Part shown: positions 7,995-16,824 of the stretch, one piece after another
Position numbering within the stretch: the first letter of the stretch is position 1
Layout of the letters: every line of letters starts with the position of its first letter
Assembly (NCBI RefSeq): GCF_038003085.1
Contig: NZ_JBBOOM010000001.1
Span: 2,852,001 to 2,916,000, forward strand
Source of the DNA: Psychrobacillus sp. FSL K6-2836
GTDB lineage: Bacteria > Bacillota > Bacilli > Bacillales_A > Planococcaceae
Reading direction: 5' to 3'
Length of the DNA stretch: 64,000 bases
Made by a program: the position numbers and the translations under genes
Notes under the pieces: generated by a model
The model's database searches: none
What the model was told of the DNA's origin: nothing
The model's input: the letters and a program-made list of their open reading frames with translations, nothing else

Positions 7995-9168
7995 CCAAAT
8001 TACAACAATCTTCCTTTCCATAGCACTTTTGGTTCTAGGTACATACCTAGTAAAGAAGATTGGATTCTTAAATAAGTTCTGTATACCAGCCCCAGTAGTA
8101 GGGGGATTACTATTTGCACTCCTTGCTACAATAGCCAAATCATTTGATTTGTTTGAAATTACATTAGATACATCTTTACAAGGATTGTTCATGCTTACCT
8201 TTTTTACTACAGTTGGCTTAGGAGCAAGTTTTAAACTTGTGAAATTGGGTGGGAAGCTACTCGTTATATACTGGCTAGCTTGTGGATTCTTAGCGCTTGC
8301 ACAAAACACAATCGGTGTGTCTATGGCGTATTTATTTGATCTTCATCCTTTAATTGGAATGATGGCTGGAGCAGTTTCAATGGAAGGTGGACACGGTGCA
8401 GCAACTGCATTCGGACAAACTGTTGAAGATTTGGGTATTAATTCGGCGCTTTCTATCGGAGTAGCAGCTGCTACGTTTGGTCTCGTTGCAGGGGGACTTA
8501 TCGGAGGACCAATTGTTAAATATCTTGTTACGAAGTATGATTTGAAATCAACGGAAACGGATGAAGCTACACAGGTTGATCTTGAAGAAAATGATAAAGC
8601 AATCAAAACGAATACATTTTTCACACAACTACTACTAATCACTTTCTGTATGGCACTTGGAACTTATTTGGGAGGTTTGTTCTCCTCTGCAACAGGATTT
8701 GTTCTTCCTGGATACGTTGGGGCTATGTTTGTAGCGGTTATTGTGAGAAATATTGTAGATAAATTTAATCCTAAGACTGTAGATATGAATAGTATTGGCT
8801 TAGTAGGTGACATATCCTTAGGAATCTTCTTATCCATGGCACTTATGAGCATTAAACTGTGGGAAATAGCAGATTTGGCTCTTCCGTTAATCGCAATCGT
8901 TATTGTCCAAGTTATCTTCATTGTTCTTTTTGGCATCTTTGTTCTGTTCCGTCTTTTAGGAAAAGATTACGATGCTGCTGTAATGGTAGCTGGTTTCACA
9001 GGCCATGGCTTAGGTGCAACACCTAATGCAATGGCGAATATGGCTGCTGTAACAGAAAGATTCGGCCCATCGAAAAAAGCATATCTAGTCGTACCAATTG
9101 TTGGAGCATTCCTCATAGATGTGTTTGCAATGCCTATTATTATTACGACAATTAACTTATTCCAATAA
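7978..9168 (+). CDS. gltS: Sodium/glutamate symporter
   Basis: A 396-residue membrane protein of the GltS (ESS) family with about ten helices and the internal inverted-repeat signatures: G-A-V-S-M-E-G-G-H-G-A-A-T-A-F-G in the first half and G-F-T-G-H-G-L-G-A-T-P-N-A-M-A-N in the second. It imports glutamate with Na+. The ribosome site GGAGGAAG lies inside the end of hutG. Pairing with hutG suggests a unit supplying glutamate or taking up related products; the divergent LysR protein is the likely regulator. Confidence 0.92.
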   Translation: MTLALDQITTIFLSIALLVLGTYLVKKIGFLNKFCIPAPVVGGLLFALLATIAKSFDLFEITLDTSLQGLFMLTFFTTVGLGASFKLVKLGGKLLVIYWLACGFLALAQNTIGVSMAYLFDLHPLIGMMAGAVSMEGGHGAATAFGQTVEDLGINSALSIGVAAATFGLVAGGLIGGPIVKYLVTKYDLKSTETDEATQVDLEENDKAIKTNTFFTQLLLITFCMALGTYLGGLFSSATGFVLPGYVGAMFVAVIVRNIVDKFNPKTVDMNSIGLVGDISLGIFLSMALMSIKLWEIADLALPLIAIVIVQVIFIVLFGIFVLFRLLGKDYDAAVMVAGFTGHGLGATPNAMANMAAVTERFGPSKKAYLVVPIVGAFLIDVFAMPIIITTINLFQ

Positions 9169-9169
9169 A

Positions 9170-9217
9170 CGATAAATAATCCCTTGTTCATGTTGTTGAA
9201 CAAGGGATTAATTATCG
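9170..9217. terminator. Long palindrome after gltS
   Basis: CGATAA-A-TAATCCCTTGTTCA (9170-9190) is complementary to TGAACAAGGGATTA-A-TTATCG (9197-9217), giving a 20-bp stem with one A.A mismatch and a 6-nt loop. There is no T run, so it may terminate poorly or act as an mRNA 3' end protector. Confidence 0.6.
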
Positions 9218-9264
9218 TCCTTGAACATTCATGTTTGTTTGCTAAATCAAGAACAAACAACTAC

Positions 9265-9581
9265 TTGCGATTCCTCGGAAGTATATTGCGATTCTCGGGG
9301 GCGACCTTGCGATTTCTCGAAAGTATATTGCGATTCTCGAGGTAGACCTTGCGATTAGAAGCACTTGACTTGCGGTACGCACAAAAACACGATTCAACTT
9401 GCGATTTCTCGAAAGTATATTGCGATTCTCGAGGTAGACCTTGCGATTAGAAGCACTTGACTTGCGATACGTTCAAAAACACGATTCAACTTGCGATTTG
9501 TGGTCCTGATCTTGCGATTTCTCGAAAGTATATTGCGATTCTCGTGATCGACCTTGCGATTAGAAGCACTTGACTTGCGAT
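9265..9581. repeat. 21-bp-phased TTGCGAT tandem array
   Basis: Fifteen heptamers, 14 exact TTGCGAT and one TTGCGGT, start at 9265, 9286, 9307, 9328, 9349, 9370, 9399, 9420, 9441, 9462, 9491, 9512, 9533, 9554 and 9575. The step is exactly 21 bp except for two steps of 29. The flanking sequence shows a higher-order unit of 21+21+21+29 = 92 bp (9307-9398, 9399-9490, then again from 9512). Two heptamers 21 bp apart recur at 47245 and 47266. It fills the gap between gltS and the next gene. No open frame spans it. Confidence 0.9.
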
Positions 9582-9603
9582 ACCCAACACAAAGAGCGGA
9601 TAA

Positions 9604-9999
9604 TCACACTATCGCTTCATACAACTTCGTTAAAGCCTCATAACGCTCCGCATCAAAATCCTTCTGACCGCGCATAAACTTTTCTTTTAGATTAAAATAA
9701 CATATCTCAAAATATTCCTCGTTATGATGATGAATGAAAGGATGCACCACCTTCTCGTTAGATCCGTCTGCGAAATAACGCTCCATTTTATCTATCGTAC
9801 GTATATTAATGCCTCGTGCACGCATTTCATGCAGAACAAGCTGGGTATAGGCAAACAAATCGTCTTTTGAATAGTCATAAATATAGTTAATCAAAATATG
9901 CCGATCTTCCTTTGCGAAAATACTATTTAACTCACGCCACTGTGCCAATAGCTGTGATTTTGGCAAAATGCTTAGTAAATTTTGATGCCATAAACGCAA
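9604..9999 (-). CDS. TIGR02328-type pyrimidine dimer DNA glycosylase-like protein
   Basis: About 131 residues beginning (M)-R-L-W-H-Q-N-L-L and containing Y-F-E-I-C-Y-F-N-L-K-E-K near residues 94-105, both typical of the TIGR02328 family related to T4 endonuclease V, which would incise DNA at UV dimers. The activity is inferred. I start at TTG 9999, 7 nt after GGAGG in a perfect GGGAGGTGA site; the ATG at 10041 gives 14 extra residues with no ribosome site. The gene stands alone, near splB. Confidence 0.65.
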   Translation of the reverse strand: MRLWHQNLLSILPKSQLLAQWRELNSIFAKEDRHILINYIYDYSKDDLFAYTQLVLHEMRARGINIRTIDKMERYFADGSNEKVVHPFIHHHNEEYFEICYFNLKEKFMRGQKDFDAERYEALTKLYEAIV

Positions 10000-10141
10000 A
10001 CAAATCACCTCCCGTTCAATCTGTTGTGGCAATGAACACAAAAAAATTCACTTTTTTGTTCGTAAAAGCAGTCGTCTTGATTTAAGTCAATGAACCATTT
10101 TAATCTTCCTATTACAATAAAATAAAAACAATAAAAGGAGG

Positions 10142-10849
10142 TTGTTTATTATTAGCTTACAAAAGAACGTTACAAATTTGAGGAAAGCTGCTATTACTTC
10201 CGGTATATCGCTTATCATTATGGCCATTGCTGCAGGCTTTTCTTATGGTTATATCCATGGTAGCCTTGTCGTACCTGGCGATATAAGCACGACTTATCAT
10301 AATATCGCATCATCCATAATGCTTTTCAAGGCTGAAATAATAGGTTGGGTTGTTGTTTTACTCCTCGACGTAATTGTCGCCTGGTCATTTTATATCTTTC
10401 TAAAGCCGGTTAATCAGGAGTTAGCTATGCTTGCTTCATGGCTTCGTCTTACTTATGCAGCGATACTGGGAATTGCCATTTTAAATTTGGTATTTGTATT
10501 ACTGGTCTCAAATAATGCATCAGTAACGGATCATCTTCAAGCAAATGTTACTTTATACTTGGAGGCATTTGAAATGATTTGGTCTATTGGCTTAATTGTT
10601 TTTGGTGTCCATCTACTAGTAGTAGGATGGATTGGCTTCCAATCAAATAGCATTCCTAAAATTATTTCTATCCTGTTAGTACTTGGTGCAATAGGCTATA
10701 TTGGTATTCACCTGAGTAAAACCTTACTTATCGAACAAAATATAACTACAACACTTGAACTTGTTTTTTATATACCGATGATTGCAGGGGAGTTAGGTTT
10801 TGGATTATGGCTGCTATTCAAAGGAGGAAAAGTCACTATCAACCCATGA
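10142..10849 (+). CDS. DUF4386 membrane protein
   Basis: About 232-235 residues with six predicted helices; the motif G-F-S-Y-G-Y-I-H-G-S-L-V-V in the first periplasmic stretch is typical of DUF4386 proteins, whose function is unknown. The start is odd: AAAGGAGG ends at 10141 directly before TTG 10142, leaving no spacer. The codons at the right distance are ATT 10148 and ATT 10151, so initiation may use a rare ATT. It is convergent with a Crp/Fnr regulator, leaving 8 bp between them. Confidence 0.75.
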   Translation: MFIISLQKNVTNLRKAAITSGISLIIMAIAAGFSYGYIHGSLVVPGDISTTYHNIASSIMLFKAEIIGWVVVLLLDVIVAWSFYIFLKPVNQELAMLASWLRLTYAAILGIAILNLVFVLLVSNNASVTDHLQANVTLYLEAFEMIWSIGLIVFGVHLLVVGWIGFQSNSIPKIISILLVLGAIGYIGIHLSKTLLIEQNITTTLELVFYIPMIAGELGFGLWLLFKGGKVTINP

Positions 10850-10857
10850 CATGCGCT

Positions 10858-11442
10858 TTAAGTGTTATCTATTTTTAAACGTTTCTTTATCCTACTTAAT
10901 GACTCTGGAGTAATTCCAAGATAGCTTGCCAATTGATGTTGCGGTACACGATCAACTAGTTGAGGTCGTTTCATTAATAATGTCTTAAAACGCTCTTCAG
11001 GTGTAGAGGAGATAAAGGTAGCAAATTCCTCTTGTACTTTCCCAAAGTTTTCCTCTATCATCTTTCGGGTCATTATTTCCAACTGAGTATATTTGGTATA
11101 CATGTCCTGTTCAATAGCTAAGTCACCAACAACCAATACTGAATCCTCTAGACACACAAAAGTGTATTCAGATGATTTATCAAGTTTATGATTATTGAAA
11201 ACCGCAATTGCCTGTTCTTCCGTGTAAAAATTGGACGTTACTTCTTTTCCCTTTTCATCTATTGAATATTGTCTTATGCATCCCTTTAACACAAAATAGC
11301 ATTTAGTGGGAACATCTCCTTGTCTAAGAAGGATTGTTCCCTTTTTAAATTCCTCTATTTTTATTTCTTCAGCGATGGTTTGTTGTTGTTCTTTGGTAAG
11401 AGAAGTGAATTTAGACATGTACTTAAACAATATACTTTTCAT
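10858..11442 (-). CDS. Crp/Fnr-family transcriptional regulator
   Basis: A 194-residue protein with an N-terminal cyclic-nucleotide-binding-like beta barrel (about 15-120; G-T-I-L-L-R-Q-G-D, Y-F-V-L-K-G) and a short C-terminal helix-turn-helix (V-P-Q-H-Q-L-A-S-Y-L-G-I-T-P-E-S-L-S-R). No cysteine cluster is visible, so it is not an Fnr-type Fe-S sensor. Small regulators of this kind often respond to unknown ligands. Its position beside the DUF4386 gene suggests a functional link (inference). Confidence 0.85.
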   Translation of the reverse strand: MKSILFKYMSKFTSLTKEQQQTIAEEIKIEEFKKGTILLRQGDVPTKCYFVLKGCIRQYSIDEKGKEVTSNFYTEEQAIAVFNNHKLDKSSEYTFVCLEDSVLVVGDLAIEQDMYTKYTQLEIMTRKMIEENFGKVQEEFATFISSTPEERFKTLLMKRPQLVDRVPQHQLASYLGITPESLSRIKKRLKIDNT

Positions 11443-11609
11443 TTTGCTCTCCTTTTATCCAAACGCTTTTTATCTATAATACTACAAATATGAATGGAGG
11501 TTTATGTTCGTTCTATTAGTTAAATTTATCCCCTAAATATGACTAATAAAATAACATCCGTGCAAACTAAGTAGTAGTTTTTAGCTTTTGTGAGAAAAGG
11601 ATGTGTCAT

Positions 11610-12314
11610 ATGGATTTTTTTCAAAGCCAGGAAACACTCACTACAATTGAGTGGATTCTACGGGCTGTTGTTGCATTTTTCTTTTTAGTCGTTGTAGCTA
11701 AGGTTATGGGACAGCGTGCCATCTCCCAACTAAGACTTCTAGATTTTGTGATAGCTTTAGTCATTGGTAATATTATTGCACACCCATTGTCTGATGAGAG
11801 GCTGGGGCTAAAAGGGTCCGTTGTTACCACAATTGTATTGGTTTCCCTATATCTTTGCGGTATTTTTTTAATTCTAAAATGGCCATGGTTTAGAAAGTTG
11901 ATAACCCCTCCACCCATTAACCTTGTGAAGGACGGAGAAATCATTTACAAAGGATTAAAAAAGGCAAGAATCTCCATTGATGTATTATTAGAAGAACTTC
12001 GGGAGGAAAAAGTAGAAGATGTGAAGAAAGTTGCTTTAGCAATTTGGGAGGCGGACGGAAAAATTTCTGTATTTCTGGACCCAAAATATAATCCAATTAC
12101 ACCTGCAAACTATCAGCTAGTAACAGAGCCCTTCGATTTGCCAAAGCTAATCATAAAAGATGGAAAACTTGAATCAAAGGAATTAAAGAAAATTAATAAG
12201 GACGAGGAATGGGTAGTTTCTAACTTAAAAATACAATATCAGACGGAAATTAAATACGTTCTGCTTGGTACTATTGATAATAAAGAAAACTTGAAGGTAT
12301 TTTTATATAAGTGA
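11610..12314 (+). CDS. DUF421 (YetF/YcaP-like) membrane protein
   Basis: About 234 residues: three membrane helices in the first 90 residues, including the conserved R-A-I-S-Q-L-R-L-L-D-F-V motif, then two soluble alpha/beta DUF421 domains (K-A-R-I-S-I-D-V-L-L-E-E-L-R). Homologues such as B. subtilis YetF are uncharacterised membrane proteins, some linked to spores. The start ATG 11610 has AAAAGG 10 nt upstream; the ATG at 11601 abuts that site. Confidence 0.85.
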   Translation: MDFFQSQETLTTIEWILRAVVAFFFLVVVAKVMGQRAISQLRLLDFVIALVIGNIIAHPLSDERLGLKGSVVTTIVLVSLYLCGIFLILKWPWFRKLITPPPINLVKDGEIIYKGLKKARISIDVLLEELREEKVEDVKKVALAIWEADGKISVFLDPKYNPITPANYQLVTEPFDLPKLIIKDGKLESKELKKINKDEEWVVSNLKIQYQTEIKYVLLGTIDNKENLKVFLYK

Positions 12315-12383
12315 ATGTTAATCTGTGTTTTTTACACTAGAGCTTGTTAATTTTTACTGGAAGCTAAATAATCTTTACTATAG

Positions 12384-12415
12384 AAACGACTGTTCAAAGT
12401 GGCAGTCGTTTTTTT
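12384..12415 (+). terminator. Terminator after the DUF421 gene
   Basis: AAACGACTG (12384-12392) and CAGTCGTTT (12403-12411) form a 9-bp stem with a 10-nt loop, then T run. Confidence 0.85.
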
Positions 12416-12602
12416 GTATTTTAATAAGTATCCGAAAATTAATTGTAGTTCTTTATTCTTAAGTATTTTTATCAATTCATAAATCAAATGAATGATTAAA
12501 ATAAAATATCAAGAATATTTTAAAAATTCGAAAGGAATTATCGAAATTAGGTCGAATCTATATCCCTTGAAACAAAATTATAGAATGAGAGGGATGGGTT
12601 TG

Positions 12603-14183
12603 TTGAAAAATCTTTTTAAGTATGCAGTCGTTTTTGCAGTTATATTCGCTTTATTTGTTCAAGGAACGGTTCAAAATAAAGCATCTGCTGATATGGTGGC
12701 TGAACCGACGATTCGAATTGGGGTTGTACCAGGTGTAGAGTCATTGACTGTTGGAGCAGAGGGTGCATTTGATGTAGTAGATAAAGCTACTGGTGTAGTT
12801 TTGTTTTCAGGTCTAGATGAAGAAGTTTTTGTTGAGCTAGGGTCCACTTCTACCGTGCAAACCAATTATCGTTTGCAAGTTTCCTATACTACGAGTGAAG
12901 CATATGTGACTGATTGGGTAGCTCGCGCAGAAGCAGAGGGTTATCCAACATATGTGGAAGATTACAACGATGGGTACCGCCTGTACATTGGCGAATTTGC
13001 AGCTGATGCTTCCTTCACCGTACGAACTGCTTTTAAAAACGAAGTAGTTTCTAAAGGTCTTGCAGCGAGTGATTCTTTTTGGAAAATCATTACGATTGCA
13101 GATGGTGAAAACGAATTAAAGGTCATTCACAATGGGGAAGAAAAAATAACTACTAATGCGCTGCAAATAATTGCCCCATCAAAAAAAGTAACGATCAATG
13201 GGACAACTTATCGTGGACTTGCGGAAGTTGGATTTAATAGCAGTGGAACATTAGCAGGTATCAATGAATTATTAACGGAAGAATATCTATACGGAGTAGT
13301 ACCACGCGAATTGCCACCTGTGCCATATGCTGAACTTGAAGCGCAAAAAGCTCAGGCAATTGCAGCCCGCACATATGCACTATCGAATCTAGGTAAACGC
13401 AGTGCAGACGGCTATGATTTGTTGCCGACAACCTCTGACCAAGTATATGGTGGATTCGAAGCTGAACATCAGGTTTCGAATGATGCAGTAGACGAAACAA
13501 GTGGAATAGTTGCAACCTATGAAGGTAAACTGATCACTGCAGTATTCCATTCTACAAGTGGTGGCTTTACTGCAAACAACGAAGATGTCTGGACATCGGG
13601 AGCGACACCTTATCTACGTGCTACCCATGTGGCACAAAAAGGGAATTCACTAAAATACGTTCCTGCATTGGATATATATAAATTGGAGGAAGACGGATCT
13701 GAATCACTAAGAAAAGTGAAAAAGGGAGATTTTGAAGCGGATTGGTCAAAATATTACCGATGGAATTTTGAATGGACCTCCGAGGAAATCAGTCAGGTTC
13801 TTAGTACGTACTACAATACAGAAGTCGGAAAAGTTCTTGAAATTAATGTAACGGAGCGTTCTAGCTCTGGTCGAGCAGCTGAAATTGAGTTTGTAACAGA
13901 AAATGGAACATTCTATGAATATAAAGACCGCATACGCTGGGCTCTTCAGTATATCAATGCAAATGGTAGCCCTGCTGTTTTGTTAAGTACATTATTTATT
14001 ATTGAACCTGTAAAAGATAATGTAACAGGTGAAGTCACTGGCTTCAAGACAAATGGTGGTGGTTGGGGACATGGTGTCGGAATGTCTCAAGTCGGAGCAG
14101 TTGGTATGGCTGAAGCAGGCTATACGTATGACGTAATACTGAAGCATTTCTACAAAGGAATTGATTTGGAAACAAAATATTAA
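12603..14183 (+). CDS. Secreted SpoIID/LytB-domain protein
   Basis: About 526 residues. A signal peptide (hydrophobic core V-V-F-A-V-I-F-A-L-F-V, cleavage near A-S-A-D) is followed by a non-conserved N-terminal region and a SpoIID domain at about 200-520, with R-E-L-P-P-V-P-Y-A-E-L-E-A-Q-K-A-Q-A-I-A-A-R-T-Y-A and the closing G-H-G-V-G-M-S-Q-V-G-A. Family members are murein-active (SpoIID is a lytic transglycosylase; LytB stimulates an amidase). Being longer than SpoIID and away from sporulation genes, it is more likely a LytB-type wall factor. I choose TTG 12603, with GAGGG about 10 nt upstream; earlier frame is unlikely to be translated. Confidence 0.85.
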   Translation: MKNLFKYAVVFAVIFALFVQGTVQNKASADMVAEPTIRIGVVPGVESLTVGAEGAFDVVDKATGVVLFSGLDEEVFVELGSTSTVQTNYRLQVSYTTSEAYVTDWVARAEAEGYPTYVEDYNDGYRLYIGEFAADASFTVRTAFKNEVVSKGLAASDSFWKIITIADGENELKVIHNGEEKITTNALQIIAPSKKVTINGTTYRGLAEVGFNSSGTLAGINELLTEEYLYGVVPRELPPVPYAELEAQKAQAIAARTYALSNLGKRSADGYDLLPTTSDQVYGGFEAEHQVSNDAVDETSGIVATYEGKLITAVFHSTSGGFTANNEDVWTSGATPYLRATHVAQKGNSLKYVPALDIYKLEEDGSESLRKVKKGDFEADWSKYYRWNFEWTSEEISQVLSTYYNTEVGKVLEINVTERSSSGRAAEIEFVTENGTFYEYKDRIRWALQYINANGSPAVLLSTLFIIEPVKDNVTGEVTGFKTNGGGWGHGVGMSQVGAVGMAEAGYTYDVILKHFYKGIDLETKY

Positions 14184-14189
14184 TAAAGA

Positions 14190-14226
14190 AAAGGCTTCTG
14201 CAGATATGTAGAAGCCTTCTTTTTTA
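14190..14226 (+). terminator. Terminator after the SpoIID/LytB gene
   Basis: AAGGCTTCT (14191-14199) pairs with AGAAGCCTT (14210-14218), followed by CTTTTTT. Confidence 0.85.
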
Positions 14227-14426
14227 GTCTCTGTTATATCTTTTAGTTTAGCATGTAGAAATCCTTCAAATTTAAAATCTTTGTTATACCACGGAAAAAT
14301 TCAAACCATAATTAGTATTTTTCCAAACTAAGCTGTCCCTTTTGTATATGAACTATTTATGCATATTTGTCGTGTTTAAAAGCAAATGATCAATCCTAAT
14401 TAATGGTTAAGTACTACACGCTTTAT

Positions 14427-14554
14427 TGATTGAAGTGAAAGGCGGCGACTCCAGCGGGAACAGCAGTCAAGCTGAGACCCCACAGACTTGCAATAGCAAG
14501 TCGAGGAGGCTTAGCGACTGCCCGCGGAAAGCGTCCGACTGTAACGGAAATCAA
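14427..14554 (+). repeat. GC-rich dispersed repeat, copy 1
   Basis: Starts TGATTGAAGTG, continues GGCGACTCCAGCGGGAA, ends GCCCGCGGAAAGCGTCC then AACGGAAATCA. The same modules in the same order occur at 50407-50531, in reverse at 50095-50268 and 47392-47491, and shortened at 38990-39046. GC content is well above the surrounding DNA. It lies in the 550-bp gap before murK; the rest of that gap shows only the murK promoter. Confidence 0.75.
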
Positions 14555-14671
14555 CAGTATTTTATAACAAAGATTTTTTTAAAAATATGCTGCTATTTCT
14601 TGGAACACTGTCATTAGACTTCGTTCAAATACTCACAACTTAAAATAAATTAACGAAAATAAAAAGAAAAG

Positions 14672-14699
14672 TTGAAAAAATATTTCAAAAATTTATAAT
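14672..14699 (+). promoter_or_regulatory. Promoter of the muropeptide cluster with overlapping dyad
   Basis: TTGAAA (14672-14677), 16-bp spacer, TATAAT (14694-14699). The -35 box is the left arm of a dyad TTGAAA-N5-TTTCAA (14672-14688), a plausible operator for the cluster's RpiR-type regulator MurR. Operator role is inference. Confidence 0.6.
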
Positions 14700-14734
14700 G
14701 TACATATATTAGTTAAAAAAAGGTGGGAGTAGGG

Positions 14735-15706
14735 GTGTATGTATTAGGGATTGATGGTGGAGGAACGAAAACAACAGCCATGGTTGCAGATATAAATGGA
14801 ACCGTTTACATGAAAGCGATAACCAGGGGCAGTAATCTAAATACGATGACACCAAAAGAGTTCGAGATTGTGATGAGTGGTTTGCTGTTGCAGCTTAACG
14901 TACAAAATGACGAAATATACAATCAAATATCCATCTGCTTTGCTGGGATGGCGGGAGTTGGTGAAAGCGGAAGGGATGCTGAAGTTGCTGACTTGTTAAG
15001 GAAATATTTGCCGAAGGACATCCATATTATTATCAAAAATGACGCACTAAACGCTCTATATGCTGGGACATTAGGAGAGGTGGGGATAGTACAAATTGCC
15101 GGAACAGGATCGATTACATTTGGAGTAAATGATGAAACGAAAATGGTGCGCTCAGGTGGATGGGGTTATTTGTTTGATGATGAGGGCAGTGGTTTTCATT
15201 TGGGCAATGAAGCGCTTCGTGCTGTCTTTAAAGAATTTGACCAGCGTGGACCATCGACCTCATTGACAACTTCTTTTTTGGAATACTTTGAAGTGAATTT
15301 GGTCCCGGACATCATTGGAAAAGTCTATGGATTGGAGCATCCACGTTCAATCATTGCTCCGCTTTCCCAGCTAGTGGTAGATGCTGCAATTGCTAATGAT
15401 GAAATTGCGAAAAGTATTATTGCTAAAGCGTGTTCAGAAATGATGTCTTCTATACATTCGTGTCACGATCAGCTATTTGAAAAGAATCATGCCACAAACA
15501 TTGTGTTGTCTGGTGGTGTATTTACAAACGCCGACTTTTTTATAGATCATTTTCAACAATTGGCAAAAGAGAAGCTTCCTAATATTAGATTTAAACGAGC
15601 ACTCGTATCCCCTGTTGGTGGGGCAGTTATTGCTGCTCTACTATCACAACAAGTCCCGATTAATGATCGAATTGTGAAGCATTTGAACGAAGAAATCTCA
15701 AGTTAA
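14735..15706 (+). CDS. murK: N-acetylmuramate/N-acetylglucosamine kinase (BadF/BcrA family)
   Basis: A 323-residue sugar kinase of the BadF/BadG/BcrA/BcrD ATPase family. Visible: the phosphate-1 loop G-I-D-G-G-G-T-K-T near the N-terminus, A-G-T-G-S near 130, and S-G-G-V-F near 265. MurK-type enzymes phosphorylate MurNAc and GlcNAc at C6 after ATP-binding-cassette or other non-PTS import, giving the substrate of MurQ. It is first in the cluster. GTG 14735 is 7 nt after AGGTGGG; the GTG at 14723 overlaps this site. Specificity (MurNAc, GlcNAc or both) is inferred from context. Confidence 0.8.
   Translation: MYVLGIDGGGTKTTAMVADINGTVYMKAITRGSNLNTMTPKEFEIVMSGLLLQLNVQNDEIYNQISICFAGMAGVGESGRDAEVADLLRKYLPKDIHIIIKNDALNALYAGTLGEVGIVQIAGTGSITFGVNDETKMVRSGGWGYLFDDEGSGFHLGNEALRAVFKEFDQRGPSTSLTTSFLEYFEVNLVPDIIGKVYGLEHPRSIIAPLSQLVVDAAIANDEIAKSIIAKACSEMMSSIHSCHDQLFEKNHATNIVLSGGVFTNADFFIDHFQQLAKEKLPNIRFKRALVSPVGGAVIAALLSQQVPINDRIVKHLNEEISS
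14810..14825 (+). promoter_or_regulatory. Candidate intragenic cre site in murK
   Basis: ATGAAAGCGATAACCA matches the Bacillus cre consensus WTGNNARCGNWWWCAW at 15 of 16 positions. It lies about 110 bp after the -10 box, where CcpA could block elongation. Chance occurrence cannot be excluded. Confidence 0.4.
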
Positions 15707-15761
15707 GAACTGAGTTCGTTATGCTTTAGTAAAGTCATTTCTATCAAAAAGGAGTGAGAGA

Positions 15762-16814
15762 ATGAAAGATAAAGTGCGTGCGTTTTTACAACAGGAAATC
15801 GACAAACAGGTTACCCCAGGAGCGGTCATCCGGATTAAACATAAGGGGAAAGTCATTTTAGAAGAAGCTATCGGGACCAATAGTTTGGAAGATGACCGCG
15901 TAACAATGACCAATAGGCATGTGTTCGATATGGCGTCTTTAACAAAAGTGATGGTCACACTTCCTGTCATGCTGCAGCTCCTTGAATATGGAGATATTTA
16001 CCTAAATGATAAAGTCACTAGATTTCTACCGGGCTTCGGCAAGAATGGGAAAGAAAGCATAACACTACGGCAGTTGCTGACGCATTCATCTGGACTAATT
16101 GCACACCGTCCTTATTTTGAACGGAAACTAACGACACCAGAAGTTCTCGCTGAAATTTTGGAGGAGCAACTTTCCTATGTATCTGACACGCAGGTCGTAT
16201 ATAGCGATCTTGGTTATATTTTGCTGATGGCGGTTATTGAAAAAGTGACTGGACAGCCACTCGAGAAATACTCCAAGCAGCATTTATTTCACCCACTCGG
16301 CATGATGAGCACAGGGTACCTGCCAAAATACGAGCGTACTCAGTATGCGCCGACTGAGTTTCTTGAACATCTAGGAAATCATAAATACGGGATTGTCCAT
16401 GATGATAATACAGAATTTATGGGAGGCATTAGCGGTCATGCTGGATTGTTCTCTACGATGGAGGATGTCTCCAACTTTACAAACATGTTGGAAAATGATG
16501 GGATCTATGAGGGCAAGCAAATATTGCATCCAGAGTGGCTGAGGAAATCACGAGAAAACTTCACGCCGTTTTCAGATGAGAGCAGGGGTCTAGGCTGGCA
16601 ACTAAAAGGACGGGGACTCAGTCCGGCGGGAGACTTGTTGTCACCCACCACCTATGGCCATACAGGCTATACCGGCACAAGCATATATATCGATCCAAGA
16701 AGAGAATTGACAGTTACATTATTAACTAATCGTGTGTACTTCGGTCGCCATGACCCAATCATTCGATTACGACCACGTCTACATAATCTCATTGTTACAA
16801 ATTTAACGAATTAG
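15762..16814 (+). CDS. amiE: Serine hydrolase, AmiE-like muropeptide amidase
   Basis: A 350-residue penicillin-binding-protein/class C beta-lactamase-fold enzyme. Catalytic motifs: S-L-T-K (about 60-63), Y-S-D (about 147-149) and H-T-G (about 303-305). In B. subtilis the matching gene of the murQRP-amiE-nagZ-namZ cluster encodes an N-acetylmuramyl-L-alanine amidase that strips peptides from MurNAc. There it is exported; here no signal peptide is present (start M-K-D-K-V-R-A-F), implying cytoplasmic action. Ribosome site AAAGGAGTGAG. Symbol assigned by context. Confidence 0.7.
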   Translation: MKDKVRAFLQQEIDKQVTPGAVIRIKHKGKVILEEAIGTNSLEDDRVTMTNRHVFDMASLTKVMVTLPVMLQLLEYGDIYLNDKVTRFLPGFGKNGKESITLRQLLTHSSGLIAHRPYFERKLTTPEVLAEILEEQLSYVSDTQVVYSDLGYILLMAVIEKVTGQPLEKYSKQHLFHPLGMMSTGYLPKYERTQYAPTEFLEHLGNHKYGIVHDDNTEFMGGISGHAGLFSTMEDVSNFTNMLENDGIYEGKQILHPEWLRKSRENFTPFSDESRGLGWQLKGRGLSPAGDLLSPTTYGHTGYTGTSIYIDPRRELTVTLLTNRVYFGRHDPIIRLRPRLHNLIVTNLTN

Positions 16815-16824
16815 GAGTGTTGGT

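Noticed and set aside
9265-9581. CRISPR array
   Set aside because: The conserved part is only 7 bp, spacers are themselves repeated in a 92-bp unit, and no cas genes are nearby.
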